NCBI RefSeq assembly: GCF_000566685.1
Contig: NZ_AZQN01000010.1
Coordinates: forward strand, 146,333-210,332
DNA: 64,000 nt
DNA from: Dyadobacter tibetensis Y620-1
GTDB taxonomy: Bacteria > Bacteroidota > Bacteroidia > Cytophagales > Spirosomataceae
Reading direction: 5' to 3'
Shown one piece after another: positions 36,023 through 45,200 of the stretch. Position numbers and translations under genes: made by a program. The stretch's first letter is position 1. Each line of letters opens with the position of its first letter. Under the pieces are notes generated by a model. The model had not been told where the DNA came from. It made no database searches and saw only the letters and a list, made by a program, of their open reading frames with translations.

Positions 36023-36105
36023 ATCTCAAAGGGGTGCCCTACCGAACGGGCTGAGATCATACCCATAGCACCTGATCCGGGTAATGCCGGCGAAGGGAGA
36101 GACGT
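36023..36105 (+). promoter_or_regulatory. TPP riboswitch (THI element)
   Basis: The conserved core is complete: AAAGGGGTGCC, GGCTGAGATCATACCC, CACCTGATCCGGGTAATGCCGG and CGAAGGGAG. ATCTCA at 36023 pairs with TGAGAT at 36052, and CCGG pairs with CCGG around the GGTAATGCC loop. It binds thiamine pyrophosphate. The ~125 bases between the aptamer and the gene hold two hairpins (GTTTC...GAAAC and ACGAGTACA...TGTATCTCGT), which may be the expression platform; no T run follows, so control may be at translation. Confidence 0.95.
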
Positions 36106-36231
36106 TTCCTTATGCTATTGCAGAAACGAGTACATCCAAAGTGTATCTCGTCAACAGGAGACTGAAGCGTTTATTTTAATTTTATTCAAATATTCAGGTG
36201 GCCCTTTGCCTGTTTCTAACACGTTTTGTAC

Positions 36232-38688
36232 ATGTTGCGATACTATTATGCCTCTGTGGTCATTTGTTTTATTTGTATTTTTTCCTGTCTATCCTCTTTT
36301 GCACAGCAAAAGGTTTCGGGGCGTATTGTGGATGCTGAAGACGGAAAATCCTTACCAGGGGCGACCATACAGGCCGGGCCATTTAGGGGTACCTTCTCTA
36401 CGGAATCAGGAGACTTCGTCATCGATCAGCTTCCAGAGCAAATCGGGCAGTTGGTGGTTTCCTATGTAGGGTATCAAACCGAGACCGTTCCCTTGGATAA
36501 TCGTACGAAAGATCTGGAGATTCGTCTCCATAAAAGTACTAAACAGGCAGACGAAGTAATCATACACGCCACACGCGTGAACGATAAGTCTGCTATGGCC
36601 TACACCAATGTTCAGGCTGCAGACATAGAAAAGCAGAATCTGGGTCAGGATTTGCCCATATTATTAAACTTTACACCATCTCTGGTAAGTACCAGCGACG
36701 CCGGGGCCGGTGTAGGTTATTCGGGGATACGAATTCGGGGTTCGGACGCTACGCGCATAAACGTCACAGTAAATGGTATACCCTATAACGACGCAGAAAG
36801 TCAAGGGGTATTCTGGGTTAATATGCCCGATTTTGCATCTTCTGTCAGTAGCATCCAAATCCAGCGTGGGGTAGGTACCTCTACCAATGGCGCTGGAGCC
36901 TTTGGAGCCACGGTTAACATTAGTACCAACAGCTTTCAGCCTGACCCATATCTGGAGCTCAATAATTCTGCCGGCTCATTTAATACCTTTAAAAATACGA
37001 TTAAGCTGGGGACGGGTTTGTTAAATGATAAATTTACTGTTGACGCTAGACTTTCCAGAGTGTCTTCAGATGGGTTTATTGATAGGGCGACATCCAATCT
37101 GCATTCTTATTATCTGTCAGCAGGCTATTTTGGTAAAAAAAGTTTTGTTCGGGTTAATGTTTTTTCAGGGAAAGAACGTACTTACCAGTCTTGGTATGGT
37201 AGTCCTGAGGCCAAGGTGCGAGGAGATCGCGCTGGAATTCAGGCTTATATTGAACGTAATTATCTGGGAGAACGCGATGCTGCCAATTTGCTAAATTCGA
37301 ATGATAGGACATATAACTACTATACATATCAGAATGAGGTAGATAATTACCGCCAGGATCACTACCAAATAGTGTCCTCTCATACCCTCGCCGATGGCCT
37401 GACTCTGAATTTGAATGGTTTTTTGGTTCGGGGGTTAGGGTATTATGAACAATATCGTGATCAGGATGACTACAGCAGCTACAATCTGCCCAATGTCATT
37501 ATTGGAGCTGATACGATAGGGAGTACCGATTTGATACGTCGGAGGTGGCTGGATAATTACTTTATGGGAACCACGTTTTCATTAGATTATAACGGATATA
37601 AGAAACTTACTGCCAGCCTGGGCGGTGGGTATAATCGCTACGATGGAGATCATTACGGACAGATTATCTGGGCCCGGATTGCGGGAAGTATTCAAAATGA
37701 ACATGAATATTACCGGAGCAACGGGCTGAAAGAGGACTTCAATCTATATGGCAAGGCATATTATCAGTTTACCGACCGCCTCAATGCATTTGCAGACTTG
37801 CAGTTCCGGAGCGTTTCGCATCGCATCTTCGGAATCGACGATCGGCAGTCGCCTTTGGACTATGATCAATCCTACACATTTTTTAATCCGAAGGCCGGCT
37901 TGAACTATATCCTGGCCTCTGGGAGCTCCTTATATGCATCCTATAGTATAGGCAATAGGGAGCCCAACCGCAGCGATTTTGTAGATGCCTCGGCGACCTT
38001 ATTTCCCCAATCAGAGAATTTGCAGAATGTGGAGGCGGGTTTTCGCTGGCAGAAGAATCGTTTCGCTCTATCAGCAAATTATTATATGATGTACTATAAG
38101 AATCAACTGGTACTGACCGGGCAAATTAATGATGTGGGGAATGCCGTACGGGTTAATGTACCTAAGAGTTATAGAACGGGAGTGGAGCTTGAAGGAGCCT
38201 TGGCCCTGGCTAAGAAGGTTAAATGGAATGTAAATGCGACTGTCAGCACCAACCGGATTGCCAATTTTACAGAATATATTCCGGATTACGATCAGGGAGG
38301 ATATAGGGCTATCGAGCACGGTAAGACCAATATTTCATTCTCACCTGAACTAATTGCGGGGAGTCAGCTTACCTATGCATTTACCAAACAGCTGGAGCTG
38401 GCCCTGCTAAGCAAATATGTAGGGGACCAATATCTGGACAATACAAGCAATGATAATCGGAAGTTAGATGCGTATTTTACTAACGATCTGCGGCTCACTT
38501 ATTCATTAAAGCCCAACTGGGCCAGGAATCTAAGTGTGAATATTCTGATAAACAATATTTTCAATCAAAAGTATGAGTCCAATGGCTATACCTTTGGATA
38601 TATTGCCGGGCAGCAGGTTATACAGGAAAATTTTTATTATCCACAAGCGGGTACCAACTGGCTGGTAGGTTTGAATATGAAGTTCTAG
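36232..38688 (+). CDS. TonB-dependent receptor under TPP control, probable thiamine-family importer
   Basis: This 818-residue outer-membrane receptor has a signal peptide (FICIFSCLSSFAQQ), a carboxypeptidase-regulatory-like domain (VSGRIVDAEDGKSLPGATI), a plug (LLNFTPSLVSTSDAGAG...GIRIRGSDATRINVTVNGIP, then VGTSTNGAGAFGATVNI) and a barrel ending in Phe. It lacks SusC features. The TPP riboswitch directly upstream implies that it is made when thiamine pyrophosphate is low, so it probably imports thiamine or a precursor. I chose the ATG at 36232; the frame could start two codons earlier at a TTG. No inner-membrane thiamine transporter follows: the next gene is hemE. Confidence 0.9.
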   Translation: MLRYYYASVVICFICIFSCLSSFAQQKVSGRIVDAEDGKSLPGATIQAGPFRGTFSTESGDFVIDQLPEQIGQLVVSYVGYQTETVPLDNRTKDLEIRLHKSTKQADEVIIHATRVNDKSAMAYTNVQAADIEKQNLGQDLPILLNFTPSLVSTSDAGAGVGYSGIRIRGSDATRINVTVNGIPYNDAESQGVFWVNMPDFASSVSSIQIQRGVGTSTNGAGAFGATVNISTNSFQPDPYLELNNSAGSFNTFKNTIKLGTGLLNDKFTVDARLSRVSSDGFIDRATSNLHSYYLSAGYFGKKSFVRVNVFSGKERTYQSWYGSPEAKVRGDRAGIQAYIERNYLGERDAANLLNSNDRTYNYYTYQNEVDNYRQDHYQIVSSHTLADGLTLNLNGFLVRGLGYYEQYRDQDDYSSYNLPNVIIGADTIGSTDLIRRRWLDNYFMGTTFSLDYNGYKKLTASLGGGYNRYDGDHYGQIIWARIAGSIQNEHEYYRSNGLKEDFNLYGKAYYQFTDRLNAFADLQFRSVSHRIFGIDDRQSPLDYDQSYTFFNPKAGLNYILASGSSLYASYSIGNREPNRSDFVDASATLFPQSENLQNVEAGFRWQKNRFALSANYYMMYYKNQLVLTGQINDVGNAVRVNVPKSYRTGVELEGALALAKKVKWNVNATVSTNRIANFTEYIPDYDQGGYRAIEHGKTNISFSPELIAGSQLTYAFTKQLELALLSKYVGDQYLDNTSNDNRKLDAYFTNDLRLTYSLKPNWARNLSVNILINNIFNQKYESNGYTFGYIAGQQVIQENFYYPQAGTNWLVGLNMKF

Positions 38689-38721
38689 TATGGTGGCGGT
38701 TCATCCTATGCACTTTCTATT

Positions 38722-38729
38722 TACCTTTG
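38722..38729 (+). promoter_or_regulatory. Possible -7 element giving a near-leaderless hemE transcript
   Basis: TACCTTTG fits the Bacteroidota -7 consensus and ends only four bases before the hemE ATG. If used, the mRNA would have almost no leader. A convincing -33 element is not visible. Confidence 0.35.
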
Positions 38730-38733
38730 CGGC

Positions 38734-39759
38734 ATGGAATTAAAAAATGACCTATTACTTCGGGCTGCACGCGGTGAAAAAACTGAGCGTACTCCCGTAT
38801 GGATGATGCGCCAGGCAGGGCGGATACTGGCCGAATACCGTGCCGTTCGTGAGAAAGCGGGAAGTTTTATTCAGCTGGCTACCACGCCTGAGCTGGCTGC
38901 TGAAGTTACCATCCAGCCGGTGGATTTGCTGGGTGTGGATGCTGCCATTATCTTTTCGGATATACTGGTGATTCCCGAAGGTATGGGACTTCCCTATGAG
39001 ATGGTAGAACAAAGAGGGCCTGTATTTCCTAAAACGGTGCATACCCTGGACGACTTAAATCAACTACATATCGCTGATCCAGAGGCAGATCTTGGTTATG
39101 TTCTGGACGCAATAAGAATTACAAAGAAGGCCTTGGCAAACCGCGTTCCCCTCATAGGTTTTGCCGGGGCTCCTTTCACTATATTCTGCTATATGACGGA
39201 AGGTAAAGGATCGAAGACCTTTTCAGTGGCCAAAAAGCATTTGTATACCGACCCGATTTTTGCCCATACCTTATTGCAAAAAATTACGGATAGTACCATA
39301 GCCTACTTAAAGGCCCAGATAGCTGCCGGTGCCGATCTGGTTCAGGTGTTTGATTCCTGGGCGGGAATATTATCCCCTTCGCAATATCGCGAGTTCTCAC
39401 TTCCCTATATCAAGCAAATTTGTGATGCGATTACGGAAGTGCCTGTCACTGTTTTTGCCAAAGGAGCCTATTTTGCTCGCACTGAGATAGGGCAACTTAA
39501 TTGCTCTGTAGTGGGAATGGACTGGAATATGGATATTTCAGAAACAAGAGCCCTTATTCCAAACAAAACCCTTCAAGGAAATCTGGATCCCTGCGTATTA
39601 TATGCTTCTTTTGATCAAATTAAAAAGGAGGTTAAGCAAATGATTCATCAATTTGAAGGTCATCCCTATATAGCCAATCTAGGGCATGGCGTATACCCCG
39701 ATACTGATCCGGATAAGGTTCGGTGCTTTATAGAAACCGTTAAGGAATATAGCCACTAA
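38734..39759 (+). CDS. hemE: Uroporphyrinogen decarboxylase
   Basis: This 341-residue enzyme decarboxylates uroporphyrinogen III to coproporphyrinogen III in haem synthesis, in the cytoplasm. The N-terminal signature RTPVWMMRQAGRILAEYR is intact, with the Arg residues that bind the substrate. The Asp of AAIIFSDILVIPEGMG and the second signature GFAGAPFTIFCYMTEG are also present, as is the closing LGHGVYPDTDPD. Length is normal. It stands behind the TPP-controlled receptor without obvious co-regulation. Confidence 0.95.
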   Translation: MELKNDLLLRAARGEKTERTPVWMMRQAGRILAEYRAVREKAGSFIQLATTPELAAEVTIQPVDLLGVDAAIIFSDILVIPEGMGLPYEMVEQRGPVFPKTVHTLDDLNQLHIADPEADLGYVLDAIRITKKALANRVPLIGFAGAPFTIFCYMTEGKGSKTFSVAKKHLYTDPIFAHTLLQKITDSTIAYLKAQIAAGADLVQVFDSWAGILSPSQYREFSLPYIKQICDAITEVPVTVFAKGAYFARTEIGQLNCSVVGMDWNMDISETRALIPNKTLQGNLDPCVLYASFDQIKKEVKQMIHQFEGHPYIANLGHGVYPDTDPDKVRCFIETVKEYSH

Positions 39760-39767
39760 GGGTAAGA

Positions 39768-39799
39768 GACTACCATTTCTATTTTTGGGAATGGTAGTC
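39768..39799 (+). terminator. Hairpin after hemE
   Basis: GACTACCATT...AATGGTAGTC has perfect 10-base arms and a loop of 12 bases. It is not followed by a clean T run, so it may be a weak terminator or a processing site. Confidence 0.45.
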
Positions 39800-39816
39800 C
39801 GAAAAATTTAATTCTA

Positions 39817-40347
39817 ATGAATTTGATACCAAAGAGAAAATGTATTTTTCTGGATCGTGATGGTGTTTTAAACGAAGACCTGAACGATTATTTATATAAG
39901 CTGGAAGACTTAATAATTCCGGAGGGAGTTGGTGAGGCGCTGCAAGCTTTGAAAAAGGCAGGTTACCTGCTGATTGTGATTACCAACCAGGCGGGTATAG
40001 CCAAGGGGATGTACGATGCCGAAGCAGTTTATGCTATTCATGAGCGAATACAGGAGGTAAGTGGTCATGTGATGGACGATTTATATTTCTCCCCCCATCA
40101 TCCAGACTTCTCTGGGCAGTCTCTTTCCCGTAAGCCCGATTCTCTTTTGCTGGAAAAGGCCATTGCGAAATATAATATTGATCCACTTCAATCCTGGATG
40201 ATAGGCGATAGATCCCGTGACATGGAAGCCGGTAAAAAAGTGGGCGCTAAGACCATCCATATTCTGCCTTCGCCTGAAGGACACTCTGGAGATTTTTTTG
40301 CCAAAAACTTAAGGGAAGCCTCAGAGCTGATCCTGTCGAAGAGCTAA
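39817..40347 (+). CDS. gmhB: HAD-family D,D-heptose 1,7-bisphosphate phosphatase-like protein
   Basis: This 176-residue phosphatase of HAD subfamily IIIA would act in ADP-heptose synthesis for lipopolysaccharide. The nucleophile motif FLDRDGVLNED, VITNQAG(IAKG) and the metal-binding IGDRSRDMEAGKKVGAKTI are complete. The loop that in typical GmhB binds zinc through Cys and His (CPHHP...CxCRKP) here reads SPHHPDFSGQSLSRKP: the His and RKP remain but the Cys are lost. The activity is therefore likely but zinc is doubtful, and a different sugar-phosphate substrate is possible. Confidence 0.82.
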   Translation: MNLIPKRKCIFLDRDGVLNEDLNDYLYKLEDLIIPEGVGEALQALKKAGYLLIVITNQAGIAKGMYDAEAVYAIHERIQEVSGHVMDDLYFSPHHPDFSGQSLSRKPDSLLLEKAIAKYNIDPLQSWMIGDRSRDMEAGKKVGAKTIHILPSPEGHSGDFFAKNLREASELILSKS

Positions 40348-40469
40348 ACGCGCTGGGTCTGAACAGGAGCAGTCTTCTGTAAAGAACCATAGGCAGGACA
40401 GGCATGCTTGGTGCAGGAAGAAATAGCCCCTATGCAGCAGATTGCTAATAGTACAAGTAATTTTTTCAT
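40344..40469 (-). CDS. Tiny lipoprotein, 41 residues
   Basis: This 41-residue predicted lipoprotein reads MKKLLVLLAICCIGAISSC as signal with the lipobox Cys at 19, followed by TKHACPAYGSLQKTAP. The start at 40469 is chosen because the frame upstream lacks similarity to a signal peptide. The mature part is only about 23 residues and holds a second Cys. Function is unknown. Its stop overlaps the gmhB stop on the other strand. Confidence 0.6.
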   Translation of the reverse strand: MKKLLVLLAICCIGAISSCTKHACPAYGSLQKTAPVQTQRV

Positions 40470-41001
40470 AATTCTTCTTCTAGTTGAAATTATAGATGGG
40501 AAGTTTTTGGGCTGTCCTATCGATTTGATGTTCCAAAAATAATAGAAAGTTCTTTGCATGAACGTTTTAATAACGAAAGCATGCAAAGTTTTTTGATAAT
40601 TATAACCAAATTTATTATTGAATACTTCCTTTGGTCCTAATTAATATTCTTTTATGGACTATTTGGCTGATCTAGCCTCTATGCAATTCTATCGATCTGC
40701 GGTGTGAGCAGTATCCTACCACTTTGTAGTGCCCACTTCATATTTATATCACAACATAGTGATCAAGGAATTCTTTTATTATGTCCTTGCTCATAGGACA
40801 TCCGGGCCAATACTCATCTTATTTGTAGTCTCATTTGAATGATATTCTGTTAAAATTGAAGTATTGGATATAAATATTGGATATATCTGCTTAAATGCAA
40901 AATAAAAGCAAAGTTGATTAGGGGTAAGGCCAAATTAATGACTCCTTAACAATAGTTGGGTATGTACGATCTATTTGTCTATTAGCATTCTGAGGTTAGG
41001 T
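40470..41001. other. Intergenic region with inverted repeats upstream of fecR
   Basis: No gene is seen. CTTTGCATG (40552-40560) and CATGCAAAG (40580-40588) form a perfect inverted repeat upstream of the tiny lipoprotein. A TATTTTTG box lies on the minus strand at 40541-40534. TGTCCT...AGGACA occurs near 40782-40801. The sigma gene normally found before fecR is not here. Confidence 0.45.
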
Positions 41002-42015
41002 ATGGATATTTCGAAAGAACTGATCATTCGATTTTTTAAGGGCCGGTGTTCTGAACATGAAGAGATTGAGGTTACAGAATGGTTGTCGGCATCTGAGCAG
41101 AACACTCAGCAGGCGATGCAATTGCTTGAGAGTTCAGATGATCAAGATGAGAGGCTCTTTCTTCAACTTCTGATCCAGTCTGGGGAAGTATGGGACAGTA
41201 CCACTAGGACTACCGATACCATGGAGGTGGAAAGCCCCTTACACTCTCAGGAATCTATAGAGGGTATAGGGCAAATATATCTATGGACTACCGGAAGATA
41301 TGTTGCTGCTGTAATAGCCCTCTTGATAGCCATATCAACAGTTCATTTTTATTACAAGTATAAGCCAATCTACATTACCTCGGATTTTGGACAAATTAAG
41401 AGGGTTACGCTTCCAGATGGTTCAAAGGTTACCCTAAAGGGGAAGAGTAGCCTGCAATATAAATTGGTTAATGGTGAATTTGCCCGGGAAGTTTGGTTGA
41501 ATGGCGAGGGATTTTTTAATATTCAACACACTACTGATCACAGAAGATTTAGGGTAAATACAGAAACTGGGAAACAAGTGGAGGTACTGGGGACAGAATT
41601 TACGCTTATGGAAAGAATGGGTAAGAGCCGAGTAGTGCTGAAGTCGGGTAGTATCCTGCTTAGGGGACCAGAAACTAAAGAGATGTTGTTGAAACCGGGT
41701 GATCTGGTGGAAATGGACGTTAACCAAGCGAAAATTACGAGCTATGCCTTAGAGAAGGTAGAAGTCGAAGCTTATTCAGCCTGGGCCATGCCCAAATGGC
41801 AGTTGGACGGTACGCCCCTAAAAGAGCTATTAAAAAAGGTAGAAAACTCCTATGGAATACATGTGATTGCTAACGACACTTCATTATTGAAGAAAAAAGC
41901 GTCAGGGTCTATACCACTTACAGAAGAAGGAGTTGAAGTTCTACTTCAAGATATTGCCGAGTTATTTCAGCTTAAGCTTATACAAGTCGATAATAAGTGG
42001 ATTTTAAGTATATAA
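41002..42015 (+). CDS. FecR-family anti-sigma factor
   Basis: This 337-residue inner-membrane protein passes a signal from an outer-membrane transporter to an ECF sigma factor. It has an N-terminal cytoplasmic anti-sigma region (MDISKELIIRFFKGRCSEHEEIEVTEWL), one membrane helix (YVAAVIALLIAISTVHFYY, near residue 110) and a periplasmic FecR domain (FGQIKRVTLPDGSKVTLKG..., VWLNGEGFFNI, VNTETGKQVEVLGTEF). A C-terminal DUF4974 domain follows, with WQLDGTPLKELLKKVENSYGI. I chose the ATG at 41002, preceded by GAGGTTAGGT, over a TTG 27 bases earlier. The SusC-like transporter with the matching STN domain follows. The sigma partner is probably at 53774. Confidence 0.92.
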   Translation: MDISKELIIRFFKGRCSEHEEIEVTEWLSASEQNTQQAMQLLESSDDQDERLFLQLLIQSGEVWDSTTRTTDTMEVESPLHSQESIEGIGQIYLWTTGRYVAAVIALLIAISTVHFYYKYKPIYITSDFGQIKRVTLPDGSKVTLKGKSSLQYKLVNGEFAREVWLNGEGFFNIQHTTDHRRFRVNTETGKQVEVLGTEFTLMERMGKSRVVLKSGSILLRGPETKEMLLKPGDLVEMDVNQAKITSYALEKVEVEAYSAWAMPKWQLDGTPLKELLKKVENSYGIHVIANDTSLLKKKASGSIPLTEEGVEVLLQDIAELFQLKLIQVDNKWILSI

Positions 42016-42201
42016 CCTTCCGGTAGCGCCACGAGCTTTGCCTGGTGAGATGTGCATCTGAGCCGCACGCAGATGTATAAAAGTAAATTCGTTTTCAGAC
42101 ACACATACATAATGAAGATCTAGAATCTGGTGAAGTCCTCCAGTTCTGTCACCTCTTATTTTTATGAGGGGGATTAATGCATGTATTCTTATGTCAACCA
42201 T
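42004..42201 (-). pseudogene. Possible truncated LytTR DNA-binding domain remnant
   Basis: The minus strand encodes 65 residues, including IKIRGDRTGG, LHQILDLHYVCVSENEFTFIHL and RAAQMHIS. The spacing resembles the first half of LytTR domains of small stand-alone regulators in this order (a GGRT-like turn, then a NYT.hHL-like strand). The second half, with the conserved Phe-x-x-His-Lys/Arg region, is missing, and the frame runs into the end of fecR. It is probably a relic. The similarity is from memory of the family and is weak. Confidence 0.3.
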
Positions 42202-42215
42202 TTTAAGTAACTACT

Positions 42216-45200
42216 ATGAAACTATCTTACAAGGCGTACTCCTTTGTATTACTCGGATTAAGTGCGATTCCACTCATAGTCCCTACTTCTGTTGCTAAAC
42301 CTATTTCTGCCGAAGTAATCAAGCTTCAGCAGGTATTTTTGAAGGATCTGCTGCGAGAATTAGAAGTTAAACACAATATTTCCATAGCCTATGAGACTGC
42401 CATATTGCAAAATATTTTGGTCGAAAAAGTTGAGAGGGAAATTCTATTGGGTAATCAGGAGGTAGAGCAGAAATTAGATTTAATATTAAAGTCAAAAGAT
42501 ATAGGTTATAGAAAGTCAAGAAAAGGGTATTATATACTCTTTAAAGAAGAGAGCAAAAAGGAGCGTAGCGACCGTCGCAATGCGGCCCCACTGGCACCAG
42601 AAATTTTGAAGGTTGATGCAGCACAGGATTACCAGAGCAAGACATTCGGAATAGAGGGAAAGGTTACCGATAAAGATGGACAGGAGGGTATACCAGGTGT
42701 AAATGTATTATTCAAGGGCACCAATATTGGTAGCGTTACCGATGTGCATGGCAACTACTCACTAGATGTGCCCAATAGTGAGGGAGTGCTTATATTCTCC
42801 TTCATCGGATACAAGACACAAGAGGTTCCCATAGGCAACCGGTCCACGATCCATGTAATGTTAAAAGAAGATGTTCAAGCTTTGAATGAGGTGGTAGTAA
42901 CGGCTTTAGGATTTAAGGAAGTTGCGGATCGACTTGGTTCAACCAGCAGCAAAGTGGGGGGCGAAGCCATCGCACGGTCAGGAGAAACGAGTATAATTAA
43001 TGGCCTAGCAGGTAAGGCAGCCGGAGTTCAAGTTTCCAGGGCGGCAAGTGACCCAGGAGCGGCATCCTTTATCCAAATTAGAGGTCAAAATACCTTGACT
43101 GGAAATACCCAACCATTAATCGTGGTCGATGGAATCCCGATTAGCAGTACGACCGAAGGGGGGACCTCAGGAGGAGTTGTGCCTCAATCAAGACTTAATG
43201 ATATTAACCCCAACGATATTGCTTCTATGCAGATATTAAAAGGGGCCTCTGCTGCCGCCTTATGGGGCTCCCGTGCAGCGAATGGTGTTATTTTGATTAC
43301 CACGAAGCGAGGGTCTGAAGGGAAAATGAACATTAGCTTCTCTTCGAATGTTTCCGTCGACAAAATTAATAAGTACCATCCTTTTCAAGGCCAATTCGGT
43401 CAGGGTTCTGGCGGGGTGTACAATCCTAATGCGGCCAATGCTTGGGGTGATAAAATTTCTGAGCGTAGTGGAGGTGCCGATGAAGTGAATATCTCGGGGG
43501 CATATTTTGAAGCTGTGGACGGAACTAAATATTATCCAATTCTTAAAAAGAACTCCACTGATGTATTCAATACCTCGAATTATGATCAGGTATTTCGGAC
43601 GGGTGTATTTGTAGATAATGCTCTTAGTATTAGTGGGGGCGATCCTAAGACCACCTATTTCCTAAGCTTGGGTGATGTCCGGCAAAAGGGTATCCAACGG
43701 GGTAATAGCAAATATAATCGTAGCACTGCAAGGCTGAATGTAGAAAGGAAGTTTACAGATAAATTGCGTATTTCTACTAATACAGCTTATACCAAAAGTT
43801 ACTCTGACAGAATTCAGAGGGGAAATAATCTTGCCGGGGCCATGGTAGGTTTGGCACGGAATCCTGCTGACTTCGATATTTCTGATTATAAGGGCAGTTA
43901 TTTCAGTAGTCCAACCGCTTCACCTATTACGGGTCGGCAACGAGGTTATAGAAGTTACTTGGGAGCTGTTCCCAATCCAGCAAATAATAATGCTCTTTGG
44001 GCCCTTTATGAACAGCAAAATACCACCGACGTAGATCGGTTTATCAACAGCGTCGAACTGGGGCTTAAGCCAGTATCATGGATAGATATTATCGCTCGGG
44101 GAGGAATCGATACCTATACCGATCAACAGGTAAACTACTTTCCCGTTAACGATATCATAGGGGCTGGGAAGGGACAGTACCGGGATCAGCTGACCAGAGA
44201 GACACAAGTTAATGCAGATTTGCTTGCCAGAGTAACTAAGAACATAGGAACTAACTTCACCTCTACCTATGTGATAGGATTTAATATCAACAACCGTAAT
44301 TACTATAGTGCCGGTGTCACAATTAATAATTTCTTAGTGGCAGATGCTCCAGTGAATTTTTCCAATGCCACTACCCAAAACAGGACACCAGTAAATATGC
44401 GCAGCGAGGTACGTACCACACGTACTTATGCTACGGCAAACTTTGGTGCCTATGATGCATTATTTTTAAACTTGTCGGCCGCGGCTGAATCTGCTTCTTC
44501 TTTTGGAAGTCTATCGGACAAGACATTTCTGTATCCCTCAGCCGACATAGCCTGGCTATTCACCCAGTTGCCTATTTTTGACAAAATCAGTGGACTCGAT
44601 TTTGGTAAAATCAGAGGTTCCTATGGAGTTGTAGGGGTCCAGCCCTTACCCTACAGGTCTAATACCGTTTTTTCGTCGGCGACTTTTTCGGCGAGTCCTT
44701 GGGGCGATAACCTAGAAGGGGCCCAGTTTGGTGAAGGTGCATATTTGCAAAGTAGTTCTATGGGGGATCAATACCTTAAACCCGAAAGAAAAACTGAATA
44801 TGAGGTAGGAATGGATTTGAGGTTCTTAGGTAATAGAATCAGAACGGGCATAACCTACTATAATAATAAGGTTAAAGATGTATTGGTGCCCGTAACTTTG
44901 GCTCCTTCCACAGGTTTTGCAACCAAATATACTAACGCAGCTGTCCTTCAGAATAGAGGGTTGGAAATGGATTTGACCTATGATATAATTAAAAAGGGTC
45001 AACTTACCTGGGGATTGAAAGGAAACTTCAGCCGGAATAGAAGTGAGGTGCTGGATTTGGCCGGAACCCAATCACTTTATTTGGAAGGTGGAATTCAGAA
45101 TTTTATGGATGCTAGGGCTGTGGTGGGTCAACCTATCGGGGTCTTTTGGAGTAGCAAATTTGCTGTAAATGAAGATGGCTCTAGACAATTCGACAGCAAT

